A stretch of DNA of 64,000 nt, taken from positions 558,001-622,000 of the forward strand of contig NZ_CP013920.1 of assembly GCF_001534665.1 (NCBI RefSeq), given 5' to 3'. This stretch comes from Candidatus Arsenophonus lipoptenae (lineage in GTDB: Bacteria > Pseudomonadota > Gammaproteobacteria > Enterobacterales > Enterobacteriaceae). A model generated the notes under the pieces. That model saw nothing but the letters and a program-made list of their open reading frames with translations. It ran no database searches and was not told where the DNA came from. Position numbers and translations under genes: made by a program. Below, one piece after another: positions 35,503 to 45,345 of this stretch; position 1 is the stretch's first letter; every line of letters starts with the position of its first letter.

Positions 35503-36258
35503 TTAACTTAATTTATTTTTAGATACAATCACCATTGCTGGACGTAATAAACGACCATTTAAAGTATAACCTTTTTGCATAATATCAATAACTTGATTAG
35601 CTTCATATTCTTCAGAATCAATCATTTTCATTGCTTGATGCAATTCTGGATTAAAAGGAATATTTTTTTCATTTATTACTTTTATGCCGTATTTATTAAT
35701 AGTATCTAAAAATGATTTTAATGTTAATTCTAATCCCTGAAGCATCGGTATAGATTCAGTTTTTTCTTTATCAATAAGTTCTATTGCTCTCTCTAAATTA
35801 TCAATTACAGGTAGTAATTCATTAGCAAATCTTTCTAAAGCAAACTTGTATGTTTTTTCGATATCTTGATCAGTACGACGACGAATATTTTCTATTTCTG
35901 CTTTTGCACGCAATAATGCTTCTCTTTCTTGTTTTTGTGATTCTAGTAATTGTTTCTCTAATGCCATAATACGTTGTTCAAGTAATATTCCTTCAGTACT
36001 TATTAGTTCATTTTTAATTTCATTTTCTTCATTTGTTTCTACATTTTTCTCATTTATTTCCATATTTTTCTCATTTATTTCCATATTTTTCTCATTTATT
36101 TCCATATTTTTCTCATTTATTTCCATATTTTTCTCATTTATTTCTATATTTTTCTCATTTTTTTCTATAAATTCCTCTTCTTCTTTTTTTTGATATTTTT
36201 TAAATTCTTTTTCTTTAGAGGCTTGGTTATCATGCATCTCATGTTCTTGACTACTCAT
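35503..36258 (-). CDS. grpE: Nucleotide exchange factor GrpE with a repeat-extended N-terminus
   Basis: GrpE releases ADP from DnaK. The conserved part, from about residue 90, has the long coiled coil ([19 protein letters not shown]), the core motif [19 protein letters not shown] and the C-terminal beta domain ending [12 protein letters not shown]. Total length is 251 against 197 in E. coli; the excess is an N-terminal insertion of heptads NEKNMEI (residues 34-81: one NEKNIEI, four NEKNMEI, one NEKNVET and a partial unit). The heptads are charged and low-complexity and could extend the N-terminal helices or stay disordered. A sigma32-type promoter lies upstream at 36329-36356. It is divergent from nadK. 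Confidence 0.95.
   Translation of the reverse strand: MSSQEHEMHDNQASKEKEFKKYQKKEEEEFIEKNEKNIEINEKNMEINEKNMEINEKNMEINEKNMEINEKNVETNEENEIKNELISTEGILLEQRIMALEKQLLESQKQEREALLRAKAEIENIRRRTDQDIEKTYKFALERFANELLPVIDNLERAIELIDKEKTESIPMLQGLELTLKSFLDTINKYGIKVINEKNIPFNPELHQAMKMIDSEEYEANQVIDIMQKGYTLNGRLLRPAMVIVSKNKLS
36016..36159 (-). repeat. 21-bp tandem repeat inside grpE
   Basis: Roughly seven 21-bp units encode the heptad NEKNxEI. The four central copies are identical or nearly so in DNA, which argues for recent expansion by slippage. The unit is a multiple of three, so copy-number changes keep the frame open. Confidence 0.95.
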
Positions 36259-36328
36259 AGTATCTCCATATCTTAGAATCTATCTAGATTTTAGAATCTA
36301 TTCTATCTAACTAAATTAATATTTTATT

Positions 36329-36356
36329 ATATGGGGATAAAAATTTTTTATTCAAT
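36329..36356 (-). promoter_or_regulatory. Sigma32 heat-shock promoter of grpE
   Basis: On the minus strand ATTGAA (36351-36356), a 14-bp spacer and CCCCATAT (36329-36336) match the heat-shock consensus CTTGAAA, 11-16 bp, CCCCATNT. The start would lie about 65 bp upstream of grpE, a gene controlled by sigma32 in E. coli. A GC-rich CCCC block is rare in the gaps of this genome, which strengthens the call. Confidence 0.75.
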
Positions 36357-36387
36357 AGAATTATCGAATTTATGATAGGGATAAACA

Positions 36388-37287
36388 ATGTTATTCAAAA
36401 AAAAAGCAAGTAAAAAATTATTTAAATATATTGGTATTGTTGGTCATCCAAGACGTCAAAAGGCATTAGAAACACATAAAGAAATTTATAATTGGTTAAG
36501 GAAACAGAAATATCAAGTTATTTTAGAAAAACAAATAGCTGAACATTTAAATTTAAAAAATATTCGTAAAGGTGAACTAAAAGAAATCGGTAAAATAGCT
36601 GATTTAGTGATTGTTATTGGTGGTGATGGTAATATGTTAAGTGCTGCTCGTATTTTATCAAGTTATGAAAACAAAGTTATTGGAATTAATCGTGGTAATC
36701 TTGGATTTTTAACTGATCTTGGACCAGATAATGCGTTACAACAACTCACAAAAGTATTATCTGGTCAGTTTTATGAGGAACAAAGATTTTTGTTAGAAAT
36801 TAGAATAAATACCAAAAAAAATAATTCTAAATTAAATATTGCAATTAATGAAGTTATTTTACATACTGGTAAAGTAGCCCGCATGATTGAGTTTGAGGTA
36901 TATATTGATAACCGTTTTGCTTTTTTTCAACGTTCAGATGGATTAATTATCACTACCCCCACTGGTTCTACTGCTTATTCACTTTCTGCAGGTGGTCCTA
37001 TATTAACTCCTAATCTTGAAGCTATTACTTTAGTTCCTATGTTTCCTCATACTCTTTCATCTAGACCTTTAGTTATTAGTAGTAATAGTAGTATTAAATT
37101 AAAATTTAAACAAAAAAATATTAATTATGAAATTAGTTGTGATAGTCAAATTATTTTACCTATTAAGCATGATGATGAAATTTTGATTAAAAAAAGCACT
37201 AAAAAACTCAATTTAGTCCATCCAAAAGATTATAACTATTTTAATATATTAAGTTCAAAATTAGGTTGGTCACAGAAAAGTTTTTGA
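36388..37287 (+). CDS. nadK: NAD kinase
   Basis: It phosphorylates NAD to NADP. The 299 residues compare with 292 in E. coli. The diacylglycerol-kinase-like motif [13 protein letters not shown] contains the catalytic Asp; [11 protein letters not shown] and [16 protein letters not shown] form the nucleotide-binding core. With nadE at 47887 the window covers the last two steps to NADP. recN, which follows in E. coli, is missing from the 263-bp gap before bamE. Confidence 0.96.
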   Translation: MLFKKKASKKLFKYIGIVGHPRRQKALETHKEIYNWLRKQKYQVILEKQIAEHLNLKNIRKGELKEIGKIADLVIVIGGDGNMLSAARILSSYENKVIGINRGNLGFLTDLGPDNALQQLTKVLSGQFYEEQRFLLEIRINTKKNNSKLNIAINEVILHTGKVARMIEFEVYIDNRFAFFQRSDGLIITTPTGSTAYSLSAGGPILTPNLEAITLVPMFPHTLSSRPLVISSNSSIKLKFKQKNINYEISCDSQIILPIKHDDEILIKKSTKKLNLVHPKDYNYFNILSSKLGWSQKSF

Positions 37288-37550
37288 TATTTTTATATCT
37301 TACTAAAATATTTATATAATAAATATCTGATCAATAGAATTATTTTAATTATAATTTAGTTAGTAATCATAAATAAGTATTTTTTATACGAAATTGTATA
37401 TTTTTGATAAGTTATTAATAACGTATTTTTATTTATTTTATATAAATATAGATAATTTTATACTTATTAAAAGATAGAATTTTAAAATTAAAAATTAATA
37501 TTGTAATATTAATGACTTAATTTTTTGAAAAACAAAATAAAGGAATTTAG

Positions 37551-37892
37551 ATGTTATCTAAATATTGTAAATTATTATTTTTGATTGTTGTTTTTATTCA
37601 GGTTATAACCAGTTGTTCTATATTTGAACGAATTGTTTATATTCCTAATATTAGTCAAGGCAATTATCTTTCTTTTAATGATATTGCAAAAATTCAAAAA
37701 GGTATGACTAAACAACAAGTAATTTATATACTAGGTACACCAGTTTTTAAAGAACTATTTGGACAACACATTTGGTATTACATTTTTCGTCAACATATTG
37801 GATCTAAAAAAGTGAAACAACAAACGTTAATATTATTTTTTAATCAAAATGATATACTAATATCTATTAAAAATAATAATAATTTAAGATAA
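37551..37892 (+). CDS. bamE: Outer-membrane assembly lipoprotein BamE
   Basis: BamE is a small lipoprotein of the BAM complex that inserts outer-membrane barrels. At 113 residues it equals E. coli BamE. It has a hydrophobic signal peptide (about residues 7-19) and a lipobox ITSC with Cys22 as the lipidated residue, then NYLSFNDIAKIQKGMTKQQV and HIWYYIFRQ. AAAGGAA precedes the ATG. Since lnt is a pseudogene, BamE may carry only two acyl chains here. It ends against ratB at a shared hairpin. Confidence 0.94.
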   Translation: MLSKYCKLLFLIVVFIQVITSCSIFERIVYIPNISQGNYLSFNDIAKIQKGMTKQQVIYILGTPVFKELFGQHIWYYIFRQHIGSKKVKQQTLILFFNQNDILISIKNNNNLR

Positions 37893-37918
37893 ACAAAAAA
37901 GAATTACTTGATATATAA

Positions 37919-37948
37919 TTCAGCAAAATTAATAATAATTTTGCTGAA
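37919..37948. terminator. Bidirectional terminator between bamE and ratB
   Basis: A perfect 12-bp stem TTCAGCAAAATT/AATTTTGCTGAA with a 6-nt loop. On the minus strand it overlaps the last codons and stop of ratB, an economical arrangement for convergent genes. Confidence 0.65.
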
Positions 37949-38225
37949 AATTTAGGTTATATTTTTTTTCTCGTTTACGGCGTATTTCTTTTGGATCAGC
38001 AAGTAAAGGTCGATAAATTTCAATTCGATCTCCATTAGATAAAACTTTAGATAGTTTAGTTATTTTGCTAAAAATACCAACTTTATTTTTATTTAAATCA
38101 ATATCATTTCTAATAGATAAAATACCTGATTGTAATATAGCTTCTTTAACAGTAGTTTTTTGTTTTATTACTATATTTAATAAAATTTGCTTATTTGGTA
38201 ATGCATAAACAATTTGAATATTCAT
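37929..38225 (-). CDS. ratB: RnfH-family ubiquitin-fold protein RatB
   Basis: This small protein with a ubiquitin-like fold (UPF0125) has unknown function; in E. coli it is beside ratA. The 98 residues compare with 96. Conserved features are VYALPNKQ, the central IDLNKNKVGIFS and the C-terminal GDRIEIYRPLLADPKEIRR. ratA is not found in the adjacent gap, so ratB stands alone; this argues that it has a role apart from RatA. Confidence 0.9.
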   Translation of the reverse strand: MNIQIVYALPNKQILLNIVIKQKTTVKEAILQSGILSIRNDIDLNKNKVGIFSKITKLSKVLSNGDRIEIYRPLLADPKEIRRKREKKYNLNFQQNYY

Positions 38226-38591
38226 ACTTAAACTAAAATACTTCTACAAAACCTTAGTAAATACTAATTTATTAGAAAATCTTTCAAAGTTATGTAAATT
38301 TTACTTTATTAAAACAATTAATACTTAAAATTAAATAGCTAAAATTTAATCATTTAATTTTTTAAAATTTAAAATAATTATTATATTATTATATAACATT
38401 TATTTTTTCATTGTTATCATAAAAAATTTATTTAAAATAATTTAAAAGTTACTTTATTATAAACAAAGATAATTAAAATAGAAAATAATTCAATAATATA
38501 AGTGATTTAAATCATATAATTAAAGATTATAGAAGTATATACTATTATTGCATTTATTTTTAATAAATAATATAACTAAAAATCGTGAAAC
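38226..38591. other. Gap in place of ratA
   Basis: The 366 bp between divergent ratB and smpB are too short for an intact ratA (about 435 bp in E. coli). I could not read any RatA segment. It should carry promoters for both flanking genes. Confidence 0.5.
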
Positions 38592-39077
38592 ATGAAAAAG
38601 AAAAAAGTAGTAAATCAAAATAATTTAAATATAATTAGTATTAATAAAAGAATATATCATGAATATTATATTAATGAAGAAATTGAAGCTGGTTTAGTTT
38701 TATTAGGTTGGGAAGTTAAGTCATTGCGTGCTAGGAAAGTTAATATTAGCAATAGTTATATATTGATTAATCATGGTACAGCTTATCTCTTAGGTGCAAT
38801 AATTACTCCATTATATACTTCTAATTTTTATGATTTATATGACCCCATGCGCACTAGAAAACTATTATTAAATCAATATGAACTTAATTCATTATTTGGC
38901 AAAGTAAATCGTATAGGACATACAATTGTAGCATTATCACTTTATTGGAAAAGTAGTTGGTGTAAAATCAAAATTGGTATTGTTAAAGGTAAAAAAAAAT
39001 ATGATAAGCGTTATGAAATTAAACATAGAGAATGGAGATTAAATAAAGAAAAAATTATGAGAAGTACAAAATTTTAA
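38592..39077 (+). CDS. smpB: SsrA-binding protein SmpB
   Basis: SmpB binds tmRNA and brings it to stalled ribosomes. The 161 residues compare with 160 in E. coli. The oligonucleotide-binding barrel shows [16 protein letters not shown] and [15 protein letters not shown]; the basic C-terminal tail [17 protein letters not shown], which fills the mRNA channel, is intact. Its RNA partner ssrA starts 48 bp after its stop, as in E. coli. Confidence 0.96.
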   Translation: MKKKKVVNQNNLNIISINKRIYHEYYINEEIEAGLVLLGWEVKSLRARKVNISNSYILINHGTAYLLGAIITPLYTSNFYDLYDPMRTRKLLLNQYELNSLFGKVNRIGHTIVALSLYWKSSWCKIKIGIVKGKKKYDKRYEIKHREWRLNKEKIMRSTKF

Positions 39078-39085
39078 TAATTTAA

Positions 39086-39115
39086 TTGCTAGGTTTATTT
39101 ATTTTTTGATATAAT
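39086..39115 (+). promoter_or_regulatory. Promoter of ssrA
   Basis: TTGCTA (39086-39091), an 18-bp spacer and a perfect TATAAT (39110-39115) end 9 bp before the mature tmRNA 5' end. The tight spacing implies that little 5' trimming is needed. Confidence 0.7.
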
Positions 39116-39124
39116 ATACTTCAT

Positions 39125-39497
39125 GGGGCTGAAATTTAATGGATTCGACGAAATTTGCAAAACCCAAGGTGCATGCCAAGGTACGGTTGGCCTTGTTAAA
39201 AAACCGTAAAAAAATAGTCGCAAACGACAATAACTACGCTCTAGCAGCTTAATAACCTGGTTTCAGAGCCCTCATTAATCTATATTGCGCTCTTTAGATA
39301 TGATAAAAATGAGGTCATAAAAATAAAGAGATCACGTTTGGCACCTTAGTCTGAGGTTAAAACGTTGAATTTTAATAGACTAGTTTATTAGTAGTATGTC
39401 TATCTACAGCTAATTTATGAAATATAAAGATTAGACTAAGCATGTAGTACTAAGGATGTAGAAATTTCGGACGCGGGTTCGACTCCCGCCAGCTCCA
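39125..39497 (+). ncRNA. ssrA: Transfer-messenger RNA (tmRNA)
   Basis: It rescues stalled ribosomes and tags nascent chains for proteolysis. The ends pair as a tRNA acceptor (GGGGCT with AGCTCC). Conserved blocks are GGATTCGACG near the 5' end and GGACGCGGGTTCGACTCCCG (T-arm) near the 3' end. The resume codon is GCA at 39220 and the tag reads ANDNNYALAA with stop at 39250-39252; E. coli has ANDENYALAA, so the protease signal LAA is kept. CCA is not encoded (ATTA follows). The middle pseudoknot region is AT-rich. Confidence 0.96.
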
Positions 39498-40082
39498 TTA
39501 ATTAATAATTAATGATTTTGATTCCATCATGGATCATAAAATGTGAGTTGATAGACATTTAAAAATGTATTTTTTATGTTTTTTGACGTAAAATATTTAT
39601 TTATTTTGAATAATATTAAATGTTATGAATAAGTATCTTTTTTTAGTCTTTAATGTAAAATAATTATTAATTGTATTATTTATTTAATAATATTAATTAT
39701 ATAAATGACTATTATGATAGTAGTAAAATCATTTCTTATAAAATCAAGATAAAATCTTATCTTTATTTTATTGTATTGATAATATGTTATGCATTTATTT
39801 TATAATAATAGAATTTTAAAAAATATTTAATTCTAGATATTTTAATAATAATTTTAGTTAATTTGAATAAGATATAATTGTAATTATTATAAGAAGAAAA
39901 CATTATATTTTGATATCGTGATATAAAATATGTGCAAAATTATAAATTTTGTATTTAACGAAAAAGTATAAATTCAAAAAATATATAACATTTAAATGTG
40001 ATTTCAATTAACTAATTAATGTAATAATGTTATTATTATAACTAATTATAAAGTTAAATTTATCTATAGATAGGATATAATT
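39498..40082. other. Gene-free gap between ssrA and qmcA
   Basis: The sequence is AT-rich with no reading frame of note. An imperfect hairpin around 39519-39537 may end the tmRNA transcript. The NfeD-type partner gene ybbJ, next to qmcA in E. coli, is absent. Confidence 0.5.
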
Positions 40083-40991
40083 ATGTTAACTATTATTCCA
40101 ATAATTATAATTATTACTTTAATTATTATATTTTCTTCTGTTAAAATTGTACCTCAAGGTTATCAGTGGACAGTAGAACGATTTGGCCGCTATACGAATA
40201 CTCTGATGCCAGGATTAAATATTGTAATACCGTTTATGGATCGTATTGGTAGAAAAATTAATATGATGGAACAAGTATTAGATATCCCATCTCAAGAAAT
40301 TATTTCTAGAGATAATGCTAATGTTACAATTGATGCTGTTTGTTTTATTCAAGTTATAGATCCAGTAAAAGCTGCTTATGAAGTCAGTAATATGGAATTA
40401 GCTATAGTTAACTTAACAATGACTAATTTTCGTACAGTATTAGGTTCTATGGAGTTAGATGAAATATTATCACAACGAGATAATATTAATAGTCAATTAC
40501 TACATATTGTTGATGAAGCTACTAATCCTTGGGGTGTAAAAATTACTAGAATAGAAATTCGTGATGTGCGCCCACCTACTGAATTGATTTCTGCTATGAA
40601 TGCACAAATGAAAGCTGAACGTACTAAACGTGCAGATATTTTAGAGGCAGAAGGTATACGCCAAGCTGCTATTTTGCGAGCAGAGGGTGAAAAACAATCT
40701 CAAATATTAAAAGCTGAGGGAGAACGCCAATCTGCATTTTTACAAGCAGAAGCACGTGAACGATCAGCAGAAGCTGAAGCACAAGCTACAAAAATAGTAT
40801 CTAATGCAATCGTAACGGGTGATATTCAAGCTATTAATTATTTTATAGCTCAAAAATATACTGATGCGTTACAGCAAATTGGTTCAGCTACCAATAGCAA
40901 AGTCATTATGATGCCATTAGAAGCTGGAAATTTAATGGGATCCATTAGTGGTATTATAGAACTAATAAGTAATAGCAAAAAAATAAAATAG
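40083..40991 (+). CDS. qmcA: SPFH-domain membrane protein QmcA
   Basis: QmcA is a stomatin/prohibitin-like inner-membrane protein linked to FtsH-HflKC quality control. The 302 residues compare with 305 in E. coli. A single hydrophobic segment (residues 2-20) is followed by the SPFH domain ([15 protein letters not shown], about residues 22-180) and an alanine- and glutamate-rich coiled coil with the repeated [15 protein letters not shown] short hairpin ATAAGAA/TTCTTAT lies at 41001-41017. It is alone here, without ybbJ. Confidence 0.94.
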   Translation: MLTIIPIIIIITLIIIFSSVKIVPQGYQWTVERFGRYTNTLMPGLNIVIPFMDRIGRKINMMEQVLDIPSQEIISRDNANVTIDAVCFIQVIDPVKAAYEVSNMELAIVNLTMTNFRTVLGSMELDEILSQRDNINSQLLHIVDEATNPWGVKITRIEIRDVRPPTELISAMNAQMKAERTKRADILEAEGIRQAAILRAEGEKQSQILKAEGERQSAFLQAEARERSAEAEAQATKIVSNAIVTGDIQAINYFIAQKYTDALQQIGSATNSKVIMMPLEAGNLMGSISGIIELISNSKKIK

Positions 40992-41189
40992 CAATAAAGT
41001 ATAAGAATATTTCTTATTTACAGTTATTCGTATAGTAACAAAATAAATTAGTGACAAATAAATACTTTTACTATTTAATTATAATTTAAGAAATTATTAT
41101 AAGAATTTTTAATTTATATTAGTTATAAAATAAATATAATTAAGGATATTTAAAATATAATATAAATATAATATATATAAATAGTAATT

Positions 41190-41261
41190 GTCCTCTTAGT
41201 TAAATGGATATAACAAGCCTCTCCTAAGGGCTAATTGTAGGTTCAATTCCTTCAGAGGACA
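41190..41261 (+). tRNA. argW: tRNA-Arg(CCT)
   Basis: Acceptor GTCCTCT/AGAGGAC and anticodon CCT, almost identical to E. coli argW. The T-stem reads GTAGG/CCTTC, with a T-T mismatch where E. coli has C-G. CCA is not encoded. The anticodon reads AGG, a rare codon, so relaxed selection may explain the mismatch. Confidence 0.94.
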
Positions 41262-41390
41262 CAATTTAAAGTTATTATTATATAATTAAAGTTATTATTA
41301 GTAATATTAAGTTATTCTTTTATATTGCTTTTAATTTTAAATAGCAAAAATATTAAAGTAAAAAAGATTATTTATGATAATAAATGCAAT

Positions 41391-42452
41391 TTAACTATTT
41401 GTTTTCAATTGTTGAAAATAATTTTCGTATAATATATTAACATTTCCTACATCATTTTGCCATTCTCCATGTTTTAGAATTACTTCACTAGGATATAATG
41501 AAGTATCTGTTGCTATATTTACTGGTAATAATTTTTTTGCTGCTAAATTCGGTGTAGGATAACCATTTTGTTGCGATATACGAGCAGCAATATCAGGCCT
41601 TAGTAAAAAATTAATTAATTGAATAGCACCATCAACATTTTTTGCATTAGAAGGAATAACAAAACTATCCATCCAAAAAATAGCACCTTCTTTAGGCCAA
41701 ACAAATTTTATTGGAACTCCTAATTTCCGTATTATATAGGCTGAACCATTCCATAACATACCACAATTAACATCCTTTTGTATAAAAGGATAAGCTGGAT
41801 TATCAGAATTAAATGCGATAACATTTGGCATTAATTTTTTTAATTCTTCATAAGCTATTGCAATTAAATTAGGATCTGTTGTATTGCCTGAATAACCTAA
41901 TTTAAGCAAAGCAATTTGAAATACTTCTCTTGAATCATCAGTTAATAGCACTCTATTTTTGTACTCTGGTTTCCATAGATCTGCCCATGAAGCAATAGAT
42001 TTTAAATCATTATTTACATCACTATTAATACCAATACCTGTTGCCCCCCATACATGAGGAATTGAATAATCATTTTTAGGATCAAACGATTTATGTAAGA
42101 AATTTGGATCAAGATTTTTAAATTGAGTTAATTTGCTTTTATCAATTTTTTGTAACATACCTTCTCTGCTCATTTTTGCTACAAAGTAAGTAGAAGGTAC
42201 TACCAAATCATAACTATCTTTAGTATAAGTTTTTAGTTTGATATACATGCTTTCATTAGATTCATAAGTAGAGTACATTACTTTTATACCAGTTTCTTGA
42301 GTAAATTGATTAAGTATTTCTACTGAAACGTATTCTGACCAATTATAGAAATATACCATCTTATTATCATAAGATATAGTGATAGCTACATTAATATTTG
42401 AATATAATATTCCTATTATAAAATAGAAATAAATTTTTTTTATATAATTCAT
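41391..42452 (-). CDS. potD: Spermidine/putrescine-binding periplasmic protein PotD
   Basis: This is the substrate-binding part of the polyamine importer. The 353 residues compare with 348 in E. coli. A hydrophobic signal peptide covers about residues 1-24. The binding-protein motifs VYFYNWSEYV-like (VYFYNWSEYVSVEIL here) and WLWNGSAY-like GMLWNGSAYIIRKLG line the ligand site. In E. coli potC and potD overlap; here a 169-bp gap separates them, so potD may rely on read-through or its own promoter. Confidence 0.93.
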   Translation of the reverse strand: MNYIKKIYFYFIIGILYSNINVAITISYDNKMVYFYNWSEYVSVEILNQFTQETGIKVMYSTYESNESMYIKLKTYTKDSYDLVVPSTYFVAKMSREGMLQKIDKSKLTQFKNLDPNFLHKSFDPKNDYSIPHVWGATGIGINSDVNNDLKSIASWADLWKPEYKNRVLLTDDSREVFQIALLKLGYSGNTTDPNLIAIAYEELKKLMPNVIAFNSDNPAYPFIQKDVNCGMLWNGSAYIIRKLGVPIKFVWPKEGAIFWMDSFVIPSNAKNVDGAIQLINFLLRPDIAARISQQNGYPTPNLAAKKLLPVNIATDTSLYPSEVILKHGEWQNDVGNVNILYENYFQQLKTNS

Positions 42453-42621
42453 TTGTCAAAAAAAATTATGGATTGAAATTTAAATATTTTATATCTTTAA
42501 ATACATTTAATATACTAAAAAGTATAAGTATTCTTTAATAATTAATAGAAAAATGTTTATAAATTTAATAAATCATTAATACAATAAGTATTATTATATT
42601 TAAAATAAGTATTAATATCTT

Positions 42622-43389
42622 TTAATTATTTTTTTTAAAAATCCATAAGATTAGTAATCCAAGTATTAATGAAATAAATAATAAGATTGTTGTTAATGCG
42701 TTAATTTCTGGTGACATTCCTATCTTTATCATTGAATAAATTTTTAATGGTAATATCTCATAAGTTGGTCCAGTTACAAAATAAGATATCACTACATCAT
42801 CAATTGAAATAGCTATACTTAATAACCAACTTGATATTATAGGTGATAATGTTAATGGTAATATAATTTGCCATAAAATCATTAATTCACTAGCACCTAG
42901 ATCTTGTGCTGCTTCTAATATTGTTATATCTAAATCTTTTAGCTTAGCATAAATTGTAATAACTACAAAAGGTAAACAAAATGTAATATGAGATAATAAT
43001 AAAGACCAAAAACCTAATGAAATTCCTAATAACATAAAATTTAATAATAATGAAATTGCAATTACTATATCTGGTGATATCATAACAATAAATAACATAC
43101 TATTAATAAATATTTTGCCTTTAAAATTATAACGAAATAATGCTAATGCTGATAATAAACCCATAAAAGTAGTAAATGTAGCTGAAATAATTGCTATGGT
43201 TAATGAATTGCCTGTAGCTTTCAATAAGCTATCATCATTCAATAATATTGAATACCATTCTGTTGTCCATTGCGAATGATTACTAAAATTTGATGTACTA
43301 AATGAATGGACAATTAATATAATAATTGGAATGTATATACAAACATAAATGCCAATAAGAAAGCTATTGCGTAAAAAAAGTATAATCAT
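42622..43389 (-). CDS. potC: Polyamine ABC transporter permease PotC
   Basis: This is one of two membrane subunits of the PotABCD importer. The 255 residues compare with 264 in E. coli, with about six hydrophobic helices. The EAA loop that contacts PotA reads EAAQDLGASELMILWQIILP. The start follows the potB stop by 8 bp, indicating translational coupling. The sequence is drifted but uninterrupted. Confidence 0.93.
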   Translation of the reverse strand: MIILFLRNSFLIGIYVCIYIPIIILIVHSFSTSNFSNHSQWTTEWYSILLNDDSLLKATGNSLTIAIISATFTTFMGLLSALALFRYNFKGKIFINSMLFIVMISPDIVIAISLLLNFMLLGISLGFWSLLLSHITFCLPFVVITIYAKLKDLDITILEAAQDLGASELMILWQIILPLTLSPIISSWLLSIAISIDDVVISYFVTGPTYEILPLKIYSMIKIGMSPEINALTTILLFISLILGLLILWIFKKNN

Positions 43390-43397
43390 ATTATGAA

Positions 43398-44246
43398 TTA
43401 TGCCTTATAATCATCTAATTGATAATATGATAGTAAAAAAGCTATCCCACTTATTAAAATAGTTAATGTGATACTAATTGCTGAACCAAAAGGCCAATCT
43501 CGTAAATAAAGAAATTGATTTTTTATGATATTACCAATTAACAGATTTTTTGCCCCTCCCATTAAATCTGCTATATAAAATAAACCCATTGCTGATATTG
43601 ATACTAATATACATCCTGCTATGACGCCTTGTTTTGTTAAAGGAACTGTAATACGTAAAAATATTTGAAATTTATTAGCTCCTAGATCTTTAGCAGCTTC
43701 AAAGTAATATTTATCTAATTTTTGAATACTTGAATAAATAGGAATAACCATAAATGGTAATAAAATATACACTAAACCTATAATAACTGCTTTTTGTGTG
43801 TATAAAATTTGAATTGGTTTATCTATTAACTTGATATATAATAAAAAGTTATTCAAAAACCCTCGAGCACTCAAAAAAAATCTCAATCCATAAATACGAA
43901 TCAAAGAATTAGTACAAAATGGTAAAATTAATAAAAACAGCATTAATGATTGTAATTTTATTGATATTTGTGTAAGTAGAAGTGCTAATGGATAGCTAAT
44001 TATTAAACAAAATAAAGTAGTAATAATTGCAATATTTATGGAATTTAAAATAACATTTGCATATAATGAATTAAATAATCGTTTATAATTATTTAAAGTA
44101 AAAATTATTTTAATTAAATTTTTATCATCATGAGTTAAAAAACTTGTAATAATAATTATTAAATTAGGTAAAAATACAAATAATAATAGCCAAGAGAACA
44201 ACCAAATAATAATAATATTTTGAAATTTTTTGCTATTAATTCTCAT
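43398..44246 (-). CDS. potB: Polyamine ABC transporter permease PotB
   Basis: This is the second membrane subunit of the importer, 282 residues (E. coli about 275-285), with about six membrane segments. The EAA loop is [20 protein letters not shown]. Its start overlaps the end of potA by 11 bp, so the two are translated together. Asn and Ile enrichment reflects AT drift in the membrane regions. Confidence 0.93.
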   Translation of the reverse strand: MRINSKKFQNIIIIWLFSWLLLFVFLPNLIIIITSFLTHDDKNLIKIIFTLNNYKRLFNSLYANVILNSINIAIITTLFCLIISYPLALLLTQISIKLQSLMLFLLILPFCTNSLIRIYGLRFFLSARGFLNNFLLYIKLIDKPIQILYTQKAVIIGLVYILLPFMVIPIYSSIQKLDKYYFEAAKDLGANKFQIFLRITVPLTKQGVIAGCILVSISAMGLFYIADLMGGAKNLLIGNIIKNQFLYLRDWPFGSAISITLTILISGIAFLLSYYQLDDYKA

Positions 44247-45345
44247 TAATAAATACTACCTCAGAATGTTCTATCCACGTTACACAAATTTTTTGTGCTA
44301 ATTGATAATTATGAGTTTTCTTATTTTTATTAAAAAATTCACTGACTATAACTTTTTTACCATTATTTATTTCTATTTCAGTATCAATCATTATACCCTT
44401 ATAGTTTCTATCTCTTATACATCCAATTATTCCTAAAGATTTTTGTTTATTATCAATTTTCTTAATTCGTAGATCCTCTGGTCTAAGTAAAATCTTTAAT
44501 AGTTGTCCTTTTGATATTAACTGTTCAGTGTAAAGATTACACTCATATCCATCAATATTAGCTCTAATACGCTTTTCATCAATACGATGTAAACAAATCG
44601 CATCAAAAATATTTATTTCACCTATAAACTGTGCAACAAATAAATTTTTTGGATTTTCATATATATCTTTTGGTGAAGAATCCTGTTCAATACGCCCATC
44701 TCTTATAATTACAATACGATCAGACATAGATAATGCTTCTTCTTGATTGTGAGTTACATAAATGAAAGTAATACCTAATTTACGTTGTAAAAATTTTAAT
44801 TCACTGTGCATTTTTTTGCGCAATTGATAGTCTAAAGATGATAAAGATTCATCTAATAAAAGAACTTTAGGTTTATTGATAACTGCACGTGCAATTGCTA
44901 CTCTTTGTCGTTGTCCACCTGATAACTGATGAGGATATTGTTTGATAAAATTTTCTAATTGCACCATTTGCAACGTCTCTTCTACTTTAATTTTTATTTC
45001 TTGAGCCGTTTTTTTTTGCATACGTAATCCAAATGCGATATTATCAAATACTGACATATGAGGAAATAAGGCATAATTTTGAAATACAGTATTAATATGG
45101 CGTTTTTGTGCTGGAACATCAGTAATATCTTGACCTTCAAGAAAAATTTTTCCATCATCAACATAATCTAATCCAGAAATTAATCTTAAAATAGTTGTTT
45201 TACCACATCCTGATGGACCTAATATGGTAAGAAATTGTTTATTATTAATATTTAAATTAAACTGTGAGATAATATTTTTACCATTGAATCCTTTAGTTAT
45301 GGATTTTAATTCAATTAATGACGTAATAGAGATTTTTTTAATCAT
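44236..45345 (-). CDS. potA: Spermidine/putrescine transporter ATPase PotA
   Basis: This is the ATP-binding subunit that powers polyamine uptake. The 369 residues compare with 378 in E. coli. Walker A is GPSGCGKTT, the signature is LSGGQRQR, Walker B is [12 protein letters not shown], and the C-terminal TOBE-like regulatory region begins about residue 240. It is the first gene of a complete potABCD operon, so polyamines are probably taken from the host. Its upstream gap is nearly 1 kb. Confidence 0.95.
   Translation of the reverse strand: MIKKISITSLIELKSITKGFNGKNIISQFNLNINNKQFLTILGPSGCGKTTILRLISGLDYVDDGKIFLEGQDITDVPAQKRHINTVFQNYALFPHMSVFDNIAFGLRMQKKTAQEIKIKVEETLQMVQLENFIKQYPHQLSGGQRQRVAIARAVINKPKVLLLDESLSSLDYQLRKKMHSELKFLQRKLGITFIYVTHNQEEALSMSDRIVIIRDGRIEQDSSPKDIYENPKNLFVAQFIGEINIFDAICLHRIDEKRIRANIDGYECNLYTEQLISKGQLLKILLRPEDLRIKKIDNKQKSLGIIGCIRDRNYKGIMIDTEIEINNGKKVIVSEFFNKNKKTHNYQLAQKICVTWIEHSEVVFINEN

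Noticed and set aside
36016-36159. Possible CRISPR array (regular 21-bp repeats)
   Set aside because: The units are contiguous without spacers, are multiples of three and encode GrpE heptads.
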